Source: Cohnella herbarum
GTDB taxonomy: Bacteria > Bacillota > Bacilli > Paenibacillales > Paenibacillaceae
Assembly (NCBI RefSeq): GCF_012849095.1
Contig: NZ_CP051680.1
Location: 1,798,001 to 1,862,000 of the forward strand
Direction: 5' to 3'
Length of the DNA: 64,000 nucleotides
Position 1 is the first letter of the stretch; the number at the start of each line of letters is the position of its first letter. Made by a program: the position numbers and the translations under genes. This document shows positions 52,358-61,999 of the stretch, in pieces. Under the pieces are notes generated by a model. That model had not been told where the DNA came from and made no database searches. It saw only the letters and a list, made by a program, of their open reading frames with translations.

Positions 52358-52451
52358 CTCAACATCTCCCTATAATGGATATTATCTATAGCTATTGTAC
52401 ACCAGGAATCCATCCTTGGCTTCACAAATTAGGATCCGGGACCTCCGACTG

Positions 52452-55400
52452 CTAACTAGACCAGAATACAAGCGATCGAAGATCCCTTTCGGCTCCTAGC
52501 TTCATCAATTCATTGCCGATCTCCGATTCGGTAATCGGTTCGCCGTTCCAGAAGTCGACTTTGATCTTGACGAGTTTCCGCCTGCGAATAATCGATTGGA
52601 ACGCCGACAGAAGAAGCGAAGCTTGATGTTCAATCGATCGATCATCAAGACCGGATTCCGATTTCTCCGAGAGTCCCCTATTCGCTTGGCTATAAGCTCG
52701 TTTTCCGTTATTTTCGATCCAGATTATCCATTGATCATCCTGAAGAACCAAGAAATTACCCGGTTTCCGTGCATACGAGGCTCCTCCGCCATGCTCCGGC
52801 CAATCGATGAGCAGCCCGAACGGATTCGCCGGATCCGCTGAAGAGAGTAGTGTCGCGGGAAGACGTTCCGGCATCGGCAGCGGGCGACGAACCGAATCGC
52901 TCAATTCCCTCGTCGTAAATTGCAACGTCGACATTCCGCGGATAAACGTCCCCCTCGTCAGAACTCCCCATTCTTCCAGTCTCTTCAGTACCGGATAGAA
53001 CGTATCCCAGGAATAAGGAGCAGACTTGGCCACTAAATCCTTATTGATCAATCCATACACTTGGATCAAATGATGCGTCCAGTTCAGCACCGGCGATTCC
53101 TTCTCGGGCGTCTCTTGCCGATTCGCCGATTGATCGCTTTCTTGTAACGTACTCGTCGCATACCAACGACCTAATCCGGAGCCCGTCTTCGCCCAATTCG
53201 CCTGCTTCGCGTTAATCTGAAGACGAAGCGGAGCGAACTGGTCGTTCGAGACACGCCCTTCCCATACCAAGTCAAGCAAATCGGTCAACAATTCGGAAGG
53301 CGGCTTGCCTGCTTCCCTGCTAAGTCGGGTAAGGAAACTGGCCCCGCCACTCGCCAATAGCTTAAGGAGCTCGGGATGTTTGGTCGGAGACCCATCCACC
53401 AAATCCGCTAAGTAAGGCGTGAATAAGGACTTGGATCGCGTAAGGAAGAAGGCTACTTTCCCTTCCTTATCCCCCTCGTCTTTACGCCCCAGCCAGAGCA
53501 CCTCCCCTGAGGCGCATAATTGATCCAGATGCTCCTTCCGATAAGGAGACAGCCGCGAAGGAAAGATAATCGTCTCCCAATGGGACAATGGGAGATATAA
53601 GCCTTGAAGCCGATCAATAACGGCAAGCAGGCCCTCGCTTCCTTGCAATTGCGTGCCTTGCAGCGCATGCTGCATGAAAGCGATTTGACTGCACCATCGC
53701 GCAGGTTCTACCGGCTCCGCCCGGTCGCGGGCATGCCGGATCGATAAGCGCACGAGACGCGAAGCGACCTTCGCGCTTGACCATAACCGCTCCTCTTCGT
53801 CGGCGGCGTGAGGCGCCCTTTCAATCAATCCCTGTTCCAGCAATTGCTCCACGGCATCCTTCGCGGTCCGTAGCGTTAATGCCGGATATCTCTCGCAAAG
53901 ATCGGCTTCCGTGAACGAGATGACATGATCGGCATATCTTCCGAGCACGAAAATAACCGAGGGCGTCGTTTCCGGAAAGCTGGCATACACATCGCGTTCA
54001 TCGGATGGAATCCAGCGATACTCCCCATCACCCGTCATATCCACGTTAGTGACTCGCCCTTGCTCATGTAGCGACTGGAGCCAAGCCAATGAAGGCTCGC
54101 CGGCAACTTTGGCAATCTCCATGGCGGTCAAATCCCCCCTGCTCTTCAGCAGGGTCCACAGCTCGTTCGCATCGGTCGGAGGGTGATCCTGCGAATTTAT
54201 TCGCCGATTTTCCTCTTCGATGACCTCGCGGTTAATCGCCTCTCCGGCACCGTTCCCCTCGAATAACTGACTGGCCAATTCCTTGCTCACATTCAACAGT
54301 TGAAGCCGTGTCGCCTCGTCCAAGCCGTCTCCTTCGTAGATTCTCATATTGACGTAATCCGCGATAAATTGCGACGCGAAAGGCGACGGAAAAGGCGTTT
54401 CTCTGACGATGATCGACGTTTGCCCCGAAACAAGAGCTTCAAGTACGGATTTTAACTCGTCATAACCCAAATAATCGTGCAAGCATTCCGACATCGCTTC
54501 CCGCAAATAGGGAAATTGCTCCGCATAAGGCATCGCCCCGCGCAGAAGCTCCTCGCTGCGAAGCCTTTTCTGCCACAGAGGAGTCCTCGTGAAGCTTCTC
54601 GATAGGAGGAGCGAGTTCTCGGCTATTCTTCGAAACGCGATTCCGAGCAAAGGCGACCCCGTGATCGCTTCGACCAGCAAAGTCTCAAGGTTCGCGGGGG
54701 TCACTTGGTTCAACGCTTGCAGCCAAGAGGAGTCCCACTCCGGGAGTACGAATTCGATGCCGTTGTCCTTGGCATTCCCATACAGCTTGTAAGGCAAAGT
54801 TTGTTCGAATTGCCTTTCGATCGCAAGCAACCAAGCGCGATTAACGGTTCTCCCGCATTGATTATGGATAATGACATGCGTTTGGTTCACCACGTCGCGA
54901 TAATGTTCGACGACGATTTGCTTATCCGTCGGGATCGCGCACGACTTGAACTGGGATCGTACGAGAGAGATCAACTCCTCTGCGGAAGTACGATCCATGC
55001 CATAATGCCGGTTAAGCCACTCGACTACCCGATCTTCCATTGCCGAACGGCTATCCGACGGGACGGTTTCCTCATCCTTTTCAAGCTCGAGACGCTCTGA
55101 TATTTCCCGCAGGAAAGCTCCGATCTTCTCGCCCAACACATAAGGACGACTGCCTGCTTCGTTGCGCCAGAACGGAATTTCGCTGAACCTGTTGCCCGCT
55201 TCGGAGACGTATACCCGGTCATTGCGAATATCCCGGATCATCCACGAGCTCGTCCCTAGTTGAAAGACGTCCCCCACGCGACTCTCTTGCACGAATTCTT
55301 CGTCCAGTTCGCCAAGATGAGCACGGCTATCCAAGTGATGAACGGGATAATTGCCGCTCTGGGGGATGGTACCGACTCCGGTAATCGACGCCATGGCGGT

Positions 55401-56885
55401 ATTGCTTCTCTTCGATAAGACATTGCTATCGTGATCCCAAGTAAGCAAAGGTCTTGCGAACGGATAGAAACCGGACAGAACCTGCAGCATGCTTTCCAAT
55501 CGATCCTTGGGAAACGTATGATAACTATCGCTGTGCAGGATCAAGCGATAGAGCTCGCCGAGCTCCCAATCCTCCATGGCGACCATGGACACGATATGTT
55601 GCGACAAGACGTCCATCGGGTTTCGCGGGATACGAATTTCTTCGATCTCGCGGCGAGCGATTTGCCTGCATAACACGGCAAGCTCCGGCAATACGGCTTT
55701 CTGCCTGGCCAGCAGCAACCCGCGGCTCGATTCTCCTACCGCATGGCCGGCACGGCCTATCCGCTGAATGCCGCGGGCGGCTTCTTGCGGGGAGTCTAAT
55801 TGTATGACCAGGTCGATGTGCCCCACGTCAATGCCGAGTTCCAACGAGGAGGTCGCCACGATGCACCTTAGGCTCCCTTCCTTCAGCAAGCTTTCCACTT
55901 CAAGACGACGCTCGCGGGAGATGCTGCCATGGTGAGAGCGGGCCATCTCGTAACCGACGTGGTCGTTAAGCCGCAAGCAAAGCCGTTCGCACAGACGACG
56001 GCTGTTGACGAATAACAAAACGGAGCGGCTTCCTTCCATAGCCTGAATAATTCGGTCGAGGAGCGGCAGCCATACCGCTTCTCTCGTCGCGGCGGGTTTG
56101 CTTTGATCCGGCATCGTAATCCGTACGTCCATGTGCTTGCTCATCGTACTTTCTACGATCGTGACCGGACGAGGACGCATATCATCGCCATCCGCGATCT
56201 TTCCGATACCTGCTGCTTGCTCCCAGCCTCCGAGGAATGTAGCCACTCTCTCTAGCGGCTTCTGGGTCGCCGACACTCCGATGCGTTGAAGCGGCTTAGC
56301 GCATCTTCGAGACAATCTCTCCATCGTTAACGATAAATGCGAACCGCGTTTATCGGCCGCTAGATCGTGAATCTCGTCGACGATGATTTGCTCGACGGTT
56401 CTCAAGATTCCTCGGCCTTTCTCGGAAGTTAGCAATAAGTAGAGAGATTCCGGAGTCGTCACGAGCACGTCGGGAGGATTACGCAACATCGAAGCGCGTT
56501 TGCTCTGGCTCGTATCGCCCGTTCTCACTTCGCAACGGATGCCGCTCCAGTCCGAATCGCCGTTAATGGCAGCAACGCCTTCCAACTGCTCTACGAATTG
56601 AAGGACATGGTGATGAATATCGTTATTCAACGCTTTCAAAGGCGATAGATAGACGATTCGTACGCCTGCTTCCCTCGTACGTCCGCGTGATCGAGCAAGC
56701 TTGTCCAAGCAGGGAAGCAATGCGGCTAATGTTTTCCCCGATCCCGTCGGCGCGGCGATTAACGTGTGATTCCCTTCGCCGATCGCCTGCCAAGCTTGGC
56801 GTTGCACGTCCGTCGGATCCCCGAAAGACGAGGAGAACCAAGCGGATATTACGGGATGAAACGGCAAGCTCAACTTCGAATCCAT
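52452..56885 (-). CDS. lhr: Lhr-type ATP-dependent helicase
   Basis: About 1477 residues. N-terminal superfamily 2 core: DVQRQAWQAIGEGNHTLIAAPTGSGKTLAALLP (Q motif and Walker A), TTPESLYLLLTS, VDEIHDLAADKRGSHLSL (DEIH box), then the helicase C domain with VATSSLELGIDVGHIDLVIQLDSP and RIGRAGHAVGESSRG. The winged-helix and Lhr-associated domains follow, with a very long C-terminal region. Full-length Lhr proteins are DNA helicases in repair and recombination. ATG 56885 is the likeliest start (GGAGGCGATGGG upstream); ATG 56894 is possible; TTG 56930 has no ribosome site. Confidence 0.93.
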   Translation of the reverse strand: MDSKLSLPFHPVISAWFSSSFGDPTDVQRQAWQAIGEGNHTLIAAPTGSGKTLAALLPCLDKLARSRGRTREAGVRIVYLSPLKALNNDIHHHVLQFVEQLEGVAAINGDSDWSGIRCEVRTGDTSQSKRASMLRNPPDVLVTTPESLYLLLTSEKGRGILRTVEQIIVDEIHDLAADKRGSHLSLTMERLSRRCAKPLQRIGVSATQKPLERVATFLGGWEQAAGIGKIADGDDMRPRPVTIVESTMSKHMDVRITMPDQSKPAATREAVWLPLLDRIIQAMEGSRSVLLFVNSRRLCERLCLRLNDHVGYEMARSHHGSISRERRLEVESLLKEGSLRCIVATSSLELGIDVGHIDLVIQLDSPQEAARGIQRIGRAGHAVGESSRGLLLARQKAVLPELAVLCRQIARREIEEIRIPRNPMDVLSQHIVSMVAMEDWELGELYRLILHSDSYHTFPKDRLESMLQVLSGFYPFARPLLTWDHDSNVLSKRSNTAMASITGVGTIPQSGNYPVHHLDSRAHLGELDEEFVQESRVGDVFQLGTSSWMIRDIRNDRVYVSEAGNRFSEIPFWRNEAGSRPYVLGEKIGAFLREISERLELEKDEETVPSDSRSAMEDRVVEWLNRHYGMDRTSAEELISLVRSQFKSCAIPTDKQIVVEHYRDVVNQTHVIIHNQCGRTVNRAWLLAIERQFEQTLPYKLYGNAKDNGIEFVLPEWDSSWLQALNQVTPANLETLLVEAITGSPLLGIAFRRIAENSLLLSRSFTRTPLWQKRLRSEELLRGAMPYAEQFPYLREAMSECLHDYLGYDELKSVLEALVSGQTSIIVRETPFPSPFASQFIADYVNMRIYEGDGLDEATRLQLLNVSKELASQLFEGNGAGEAINREVIEEENRRINSQDHPPTDANELWTLLKSRGDLTAMEIAKVAGEPSLAWLQSLHEQGRVTNVDMTGDGEYRWIPSDERDVYASFPETTPSVIFVLGRYADHVISFTEADLCERYPALTLRTAKDAVEQLLEQGLIERAPHAADEEERLWSSAKVASRLVRLSIRHARDRAEPVEPARWCSQIAFMQHALQGTQLQGSEGLLAVIDRLQGLYLPLSHWETIIFPSRLSPYRKEHLDQLCASGEVLWLGRKDEGDKEGKVAFFLTRSKSLFTPYLADLVDGSPTKHPELLKLLASGGASFLTRLSREAGKPPSELLTDLLDLVWEGRVSNDQFAPLRLQINAKQANWAKTGSGLGRWYATSTLQESDQSANRQETPEKESPVLNWTHHLIQVYGLINKDLVAKSAPYSWDTFYPVLKRLEEWGVLTRGTFIRGMSTLQFTTRELSDSVRRPLPMPERLPATLLSSADPANPFGLLIDWPEHGGGASYARKPGNFLVLQDDQWIIWIENNGKRAYSQANRGLSEKSESGLDDRSIEHQASLLLSAFQSIIRRRKLVKIKVDFWNGEPITESEIGNELMKLGAERDLRSLVFWSS

Positions 56886-56948
56886 CAGACCCATCGCCTC
56901 CAACTCAAAAGAATCTATGAATATAGCCAAATCATGCGAAATAAAGTC

Positions 56949-58691
56949 CTATCCTAAATTTTGCACATTATATAGCCTTGCATATACCCCGTTCAGCTCC
57001 ATCAGTTCGCGATGAGTGCCTCGTTCCGCGATTTCACCGCGTTCGATGACGATAATCTGATCCGCATGCGTGATAGTAGATAGACGATGCGCGACGATAA
57101 GCGTCGTCCGATTATCCGCGAGCTCCTGCAGCGATTCCTGGATCAGATGCTCGGATTCCAAGTCCAGAGCCGAAGTTGCCTCGTCCAGAACTAAGATCGC
57201 CGGATCCTTCAAGAATACCCTTGAGATCGCGATTCGCTGTTTCTGGCCGCCGGACAGCTTCACTCCCCGTTCTCCGATCTCGGTTTCGTAACCGTTGGGA
57301 AGACTCATAATAAAGTCGTGCGCATTGGCCCGCTTCGCGGCTTCTAGCATTTGGCTTTCCGATTGATCCGGATTGCCAAGCATAATATTCTCGCGAACGC
57401 TTCCGCTGAACAGGATATTGTCCTGCAGAACCATGCCGATCTGCGAGCGCAGGCTGATCTGCGTCACCTTCGAGATGTCCTGGCCGTCAATTCGAATAGT
57501 GCCTTCTTGAATATCGTAGAATCGCGGCAGTAGACTGATCAACGAGGATTTACCGCCTCCGCTCATCCCTACGAACGCAACCGTCTGTCCCGGCTCGATC
57601 GTCAAATCGATATCGCGGAGCACGTAATCGTTTTCTTCGCGGTAACGAAACGAAACGTCCTGAAACTCGATCCGCCCGGCGACTTTCTTAAGAGGTTGGG
57701 CCGCCAAGTCATCCTTGATACCTGGGGGTTCGTTCAGCAGCTCCATGACCCTCTCCAAGGAAGCCGAAGCTTGCGTCAGCTCCGTCGATGCGTTAACCAG
57801 TCTGCGCAGCGGGGTATACAGCCGATCGAGATACCCGTAGAAAGCGACGAACTCTCCGATCGTTAACTTGCCTTTAATGACCATATAGCCGCCTCCGAAC
57901 AAAATAAGGAGAGGCGCGATTTCCGTAAGCGTATTAATGATGGCGTTCGTCAAAGCGTTCCAGCGGGTCAACGCTAACGCACGTTCGAGGAATTTACCGT
58001 TCTTAACGCCGAACTGCTTCTGTTCGTATTTCTCCAAAGTGAAGCTCTTTACGACAGGTATACCGACGACATGCTCGTTAAGGTATCCCTGCATGTCCGC
58101 TAAGGCGGCCGAGCGCGATCGGGCGTAAGACCTTAGCCGCTTGTATAACTTAACTACGGCAAGCCCGTAGAAAGGCAAAATAATAATCGCGAACAATGTT
58201 AATGTCGCATTCATGTACAGCATGATTCCAAGCGCGATGATCAACGTAAATAAATCCAGCCAAACGTTCATCATGCCCGTCTCGACGATCGCCTTCGTTT
58301 GCTCGGCATCGTTGATCATCCTGGAAATGATTTCTCCCGACTTGCGCTCTTGATAGAATCGCAGTGATAGACGTTGCAGATGCCCGTACAGTTTATTGCG
58401 AAGATCGAACAAGATCCGGCTTGTCGTCCATTGGGCGAAATATTGGCGGAAGTATTCCACAGGATAGCGAATGACGACGAATAAGACGAAAGATATTCCG
58501 ACTAACTGAAGCAATCGCTCTATCTTGACCTGCTGGGAGAGATCGGCGAGCAGGATATCGTCTACCGCGTACTGCAGAAACAACGGCACGGCAAGCGGAA
58601 TAGCAAACTTCAGCATTCCGATAAGCAGCGTAACGGCAACTAGAAGCCGATAAGGCTTTACGAACCTGAGGTACAATCGAAATTCTTTCAT
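56949..58691 (-). CDS. ABC exporter, fused membrane and ATPase domains
   Basis: About 580 residues. Six membrane helices (1-310) precede FVGMSGGGKSSLISLLPRFYDI (Walker A), RENIMLGN, GERGVKLSGGQKQRIAISRVFLKDPAILVLDEATSALD and VAHRLSTI. It is related to the exporter at 30149-31867 but clearly distinct. Cargo unknown. ATG 58691 is chosen because AAAGGGAAATCCG lies upstream; an ATG 11 codons earlier gives a non-conserved basic leader. Confidence 0.92.
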   Translation of the reverse strand: MKEFRLYLRFVKPYRLLVAVTLLIGMLKFAIPLAVPLFLQYAVDDILLADLSQQVKIERLLQLVGISFVLFVVIRYPVEYFRQYFAQWTTSRILFDLRNKLYGHLQRLSLRFYQERKSGEIISRMINDAEQTKAIVETGMMNVWLDLFTLIIALGIMLYMNATLTLFAIIILPFYGLAVVKLYKRLRSYARSRSAALADMQGYLNEHVVGIPVVKSFTLEKYEQKQFGVKNGKFLERALALTRWNALTNAIINTLTEIAPLLILFGGGYMVIKGKLTIGEFVAFYGYLDRLYTPLRRLVNASTELTQASASLERVMELLNEPPGIKDDLAAQPLKKVAGRIEFQDVSFRYREENDYVLRDIDLTIEPGQTVAFVGMSGGGKSSLISLLPRFYDIQEGTIRIDGQDISKVTQISLRSQIGMVLQDNILFSGSVRENIMLGNPDQSESQMLEAAKRANAHDFIMSLPNGYETEIGERGVKLSGGQKQRIAISRVFLKDPAILVLDEATSALDLESEHLIQESLQELADNRTTLIVAHRLSTITHADQIIVIERGEIAERGTHRELMELNGVYARLYNVQNLG

Positions 58692-58778
58692 CGGATTTCC
58701 CTTTCGGTTTCTGTGCTTTCGCATAGCCGCAAACAGCCTGACCCGGTTAGGCCAAGCTGTTCGCAGATGATTTCTATG

Positions 58779-59294
58779 CTACACTCGTTTCTCGAACTTG
58801 CTGAACTCTCCGTAGGAATTAGAGGCGTTCCCGACATGTTCGTACCCGAGCTGGCGGTAGAAGTCGTTCAACACTTCGTTGTTGGCGAGACAATCGAGCC
58901 GGATAACGCGTTTCCCCAAAGAAGGAGCATTCGAATCGACCCACGACATAATATTCCTGCCTATGCCTTTACCCGCGAAGTTACGATTAATCGCAAGCCG
59001 GTGAAGATAGATCGCGGACTTATCCGTCGCTTTCGCGCCCCAGAGGTCTAGATCCCATGCGTTGGGCTCCTGAAGCAGGATGACCATGCCGACGATTTTC
59101 GGATCCTGCCTGAAAATGTACACCTCTCCGCGATTGATCGCCTCTGGCGTATTATGAGAGTCTTCCCCTCTTAGCAATCCATTCCATTGGTTAGAGCCTT
59201 TGCTTAGCAACCATTCCGCTGTATTGACCAGCAAACGCATAATGTCTTGCGTATCATCCGAATCCGCGCGAGTCACGCTTGTAAAAATAGACAT
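58779..59294 (-). CDS. GNAT family N-acetyltransferase
   Basis: The protein is 171 residues. Acetyl-CoA binding motif A is seen in IYLHRLAINRNFAGKGIGRNIMSWVDSNA (the RxxGxG/A loop), followed by VIRLDCLANNEVLNDFYRQLGYEHVG. Substrate unknown. GGAGGACTCAC precedes ATG. Confidence 0.9.
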   Translation of the reverse strand: MSIFTSVTRADSDDTQDIMRLLVNTAEWLLSKGSNQWNGLLRGEDSHNTPEAINRGEVYIFRQDPKIVGMVILLQEPNAWDLDLWGAKATDKSAIYLHRLAINRNFAGKGIGRNIMSWVDSNAPSLGKRVIRLDCLANNEVLNDFYRQLGYEHVGNASNSYGEFSKFEKRV

Positions 59295-59360
59295 GTGAGT
59301 CCTCCAGTTTGGCTAGATTGTGTTAGATTACCCGTGAAAGGGCCGAATAAACCAAATTTC

Positions 59361-60233
59361 CTATTCCACGTCAAAATCGAAGTATTTTTTCGGGAAAGGT
59401 TCATTGACGAGCGTGTAATGCCACCATTCTTTGGCGTAGGGCTTGAAGCCATGCTTCACCATAGCGTTCTTGAGAATATTTCGATTCGCCGTTTGCTTGG
59501 CCGTAATCAACTTCGTTCCATGACCGGAGATCTCTCCGAAGAAGTCGTAAGGACCGCCCATATCAACGGCTTTGCCCGTTTTCTTAACCACCATCGTTAG
59601 ATCGACGGTACTTCCTCGGGAATGCCCGGATTTCGAAGCGACATACCCGAGTTTGAATACTTTCGTTTTGTCCACGTCCGGATAGAAAATCATCTTCATC
59701 TTCACGTCTTCGGCATCTTTAGCCCACCGAATAAAATGGTTTACCGCTTTCTGTGGACGGTACGCATCGTATATCAATAACTGATACCCTTTACGTTCTA
59801 ACTCGCTGTTGACTTTCTTCAACGCATCGGCCGCTTTACCCGAGAAAATGGGAACCGGAGCCTTATAACCGTCGATCGGCTCGCCGACGAAGTTGTAGTC
59901 GCTATAATAACGGATTTCGTATTTGGCGTCGGGAATAACCTCGTCTAAATATACGAATCCTTTGGGCAGCTTCCTTAGCTTCTCGGCAGACTTCTCGCCG
60001 GTCGAATTTTGCTTGCTTTGTTTTTCGTTAGCGACCGATTGTCCCGTTTGGGTACTTACCGGTTCCGGGATCGGCTTCACGATCGGGTCCGGTACGTTCA
60101 TTCGGTCAGCCGCATTAGAGGCCCCGCCGCATCCCGTCACTACAGTTGCGACGACAAGGATAAAACTTAGGAAGAGGATGCAACTAGCGAACCGCTTCAT
60201 AGGTTTTACCGGTATTACTCGATTCGGATTCAT
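59361..60233 (-). CDS. VanX-like D-Ala-D-Ala dipeptidase lipoprotein
   Basis: About 290 residues. The signal sequence ends in [12 protein letters not shown] (lipobox). The M15D domain has [53 protein letters not shown] (zinc His and Asp) and [14 protein letters not shown] (catalytic Glu, zinc His). VanX-type enzymes split D-Ala-D-Ala. Being exported, this one is likelier to recycle wall dipeptides or act on peptidoglycan than to give glycopeptide resistance. ATG 60233 has GGGTGAAGG upstream; ATG 60200 is an alternative. Confidence 0.88.
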   Translation of the reverse strand: MNPNRVIPVKPMKRFASCILFLSFILVVATVVTGCGGASNAADRMNVPDPIVKPIPEPVSTQTGQSVANEKQSKQNSTGEKSAEKLRKLPKGFVYLDEVIPDAKYEIRYYSDYNFVGEPIDGYKAPVPIFSGKAADALKKVNSELERKGYQLLIYDAYRPQKAVNHFIRWAKDAEDVKMKMIFYPDVDKTKVFKLGYVASKSGHSRGSTVDLTMVVKKTGKAVDMGGPYDFFGEISGHGTKLITAKQTANRNILKNAMVKHGFKPYAKEWWHYTLVNEPFPKKYFDFDVE

Positions 60234-60316
60234 GAATTTCGCCTTCACCCTCTCTTCTCTACGATTGTCGAGATGCGTTATAATAGAGTTCATTGCAAGA
60301 AAAGGAGTGATCCGGC

Positions 60317-60511
60317 TTGTCGGATACCAAACGCGTCGATTGCATGAAATGCCGTTATTACTATGTCACTTGGGATCCGAATTTCCCTAGAGGGTGCAAA
60401 GCATTCGGATTCAAGTCGCACGCCATGCCGAGCTTAACCGTACTATCTTCCTCAGGTAAAGCATGCATGAATTTTGAACTTAAAGCGTCGAGCTCGTCGC
60501 CGCATCGTTAA
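60317..60511 (+). CDS. Small four-cysteine protein
   Basis: The protein is 64 residues. [48 protein letters not shown] carries C9-x2-C12, C27 and C50, a probable metal-binding knuckle. It belongs to a widespread small conserved family of unknown function that is sometimes mislabelled as uracil-DNA glycosylase. TTG start with AAAGGAGTGATCCGGC upstream. Divergent from the dipeptidase gene and convergent with yqkE. Confidence 0.78.
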   Translation: MSDTKRVDCMKCRYYYVTWDPNFPRGCKAFGFKSHAMPSLTVLSSSGKACMNFELKASSSSPHR

Positions 60512-60532
60512 ATCCAATTTCATTGTACTTCC

Positions 60533-60808
60533 TCAATTATACTTCTTCCAATCCGCGGTGCTATTGTTCAATAAATATTCGAAGTCTTTCTCCTTGAGCT
60601 TCTGCTCGGCTATCTTAGCCGTTTCCGCCTCGATGCGTTTGATTTCTCGCTGCTTAGCTTCCTCCAGCTTCATCGACTCCGCTTGCTGCTTCAATTTCTC
60701 CACGACGCCGGCTCCCAACCTATCCTTGAGCGTAACCGGTTTGTCGGCTTGTTCCGACGCTGTCGCTGGCGAATGCGGCTTCTGTTGTTTCCTCTTGTTG
60801 TTTGCCAT
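60533..60808 (-). CDS. yqkE: YqkE family protein (DUF3886)
   Basis: The protein is 91 residues. Highly charged and helical: a short disordered start (MANNKRKQQKPHSPATASEQ), then TLKDRLGAGVVEKLKQQAESMKLEEAKQREIKRIEAE and the conserved end KDFEYLLNNSTADWKKY. It matches the DUF3886/YqkE family; function unknown. GAGGAGGTTAACGAAACG precedes ATG. Confidence 0.9.
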   Translation of the reverse strand: MANNKRKQQKPHSPATASEQADKPVTLKDRLGAGVVEKLKQQAESMKLEEAKQREIKRIEAETAKIAEQKLKEKDFEYLLNNSTADWKKYN

Positions 60809-60909
60809 CGTTTCGTTAACCTCCTCGAATCCGGTATCGATTTAATCCTCGGCGTAAAACGAATCGCCTTACGAGTGCCTTCGTCTCCAGCAAACTCGTT
60901 GCAATCACC

Positions 60910-61836
60910 TCAATCCAATCCGATCATGGATTCGTCAAGCTCCTCGATGACTTCCTTGAAGCGATCCGGGTAATCGGTGTGAACCCCGTCCACGCCCCAT
61001 TTTAGAGCTTTATCCATGTTCAGTTGATAATTAACCGTGTAGGGGTACATCAGCAAACCCGCATTTTTCACTTTGTGAACGAAGCTTTCGTTAATTCTTA
61101 AGAAGTTCACTCCGATCCCGTTCGCATAACCGCTTATTTCTTGAAGACGCGTATCGGAAATGTAAGCGGGGCGGCTATACCACAGCAACTGAAACAAAGG
61201 AACATCGGTGTCCCATTCCCGAATTTTCAACAAGCTTTCCTTGCTGAACGACTGCACCGCAATATGATCCGCGAGATCGAATTCCGTCACAAGCGCCCAC
61301 ATTTTTTCCTCGAGACCCGGATTTTCTTCCGGCGATTTCACTTCGAGCATATATCGCGTGTCTTTGCCGAATGCTTCGAAAATCTCGCGCAACGTAGGTA
61401 CTTTCTCGTTCACGTATTCTTCCCGGGCGTAAATTTGATGCTTTTCGTTAAACCAAGAACCGGCGTCCAAGCTTTTAATCTCGTCCAAAGATAAGCTCTT
61501 CACCCGCCCGGAACCGTTCGTCGTTCGGTTCACCGTCTCGTCGTGCATCGCGATGAGCTCGCCGTCCAATGTCTCTTGCAGGTCGATCTCGATATAATCC
61601 GCGTTCATTCGTATACCCAACCGATAAGAAGCCAGCGTACTCTCAGGCGCATAACCTGAAGCGCCCCTATGCGCGACCGTAACGATTTTCTCCTCTTTGG
61701 AGAATACGTGATCCAGGACGTCTTCGTTATCGGCTACCCATAAGATGAGACCCACGACCGAGAAGAGCAATAATACGTTCATCGCGTAAAAATACAATCT
61801 GGGGACTTCCATCGGCTTAAGCAGCTTTCTGATCAT
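60910..61836 (-). CDS. Membrane-anchored glycerophosphodiester phosphodiesterase
   Basis: The protein is 308 residues. One N-terminal membrane helix (LYFYAMNVLLLFSVVGLILWV) is followed by the GDPD TIM-barrel: VTVAHRGASGYAPESTLASYRLG (catalytic His), ADYIEIDLQETLDGELIAMHDETVNRTTNGSG (metal Glu/Asp and second His) and YMLEVKSPEE. It hydrolyses glycerophosphodiesters to glycerol-3-phosphate, probably at the outer face of the membrane. AGGAGGCTCGC precedes ATG. Confidence 0.92.
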   Translation of the reverse strand: MIRKLLKPMEVPRLYFYAMNVLLLFSVVGLILWVADNEDVLDHVFSKEEKIVTVAHRGASGYAPESTLASYRLGIRMNADYIEIDLQETLDGELIAMHDETVNRTTNGSGRVKSLSLDEIKSLDAGSWFNEKHQIYAREEYVNEKVPTLREIFEAFGKDTRYMLEVKSPEENPGLEEKMWALVTEFDLADHIAVQSFSKESLLKIREWDTDVPLFQLLWYSRPAYISDTRLQEISGYANGIGVNFLRINESFVHKVKNAGLLMYPYTVNYQLNMDKALKWGVDGVHTDYPDRFKEVIEELDESMIGLD

Positions 61837-61946
61837 GCGAGCCTCCTGATGCGAATCCTGAGCTTCGGTAGCCCATGGTGCCGTGGTTAAATAATGATAC
61901 CACTTTTTTACGATATTTTCTCCCGTTCCTTCATTTAGTCGTCCTA

Positions 61947-61982
61947 ATAAAACAAGGACAACCCGTTGTAGTAGGTTGCCCT
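61947..61982 (-). terminator. Terminator of the MarR/MFS operon
   Basis: AGGACAACCC (61955-61964) pairs with GGTTGCCCT (61974-61982) with one mismatch. On the minus strand it is followed by TGTTTTATT. It lies 18 bp past the MFS stop codon. Confidence 0.78.
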
Positions 61983-61999
61983 CATTTTGTGATCCATGA

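Noticed and set aside
59361..60233. Vancomycin-resistance locus (VanX-like plus VanW-like genes)
   Set aside because: The two genes are over 50 kb apart, there is no VanH/VanA ligase or VanR/S set, and the dipeptidase is an exported lipoprotein, unlike cytoplasmic VanX.
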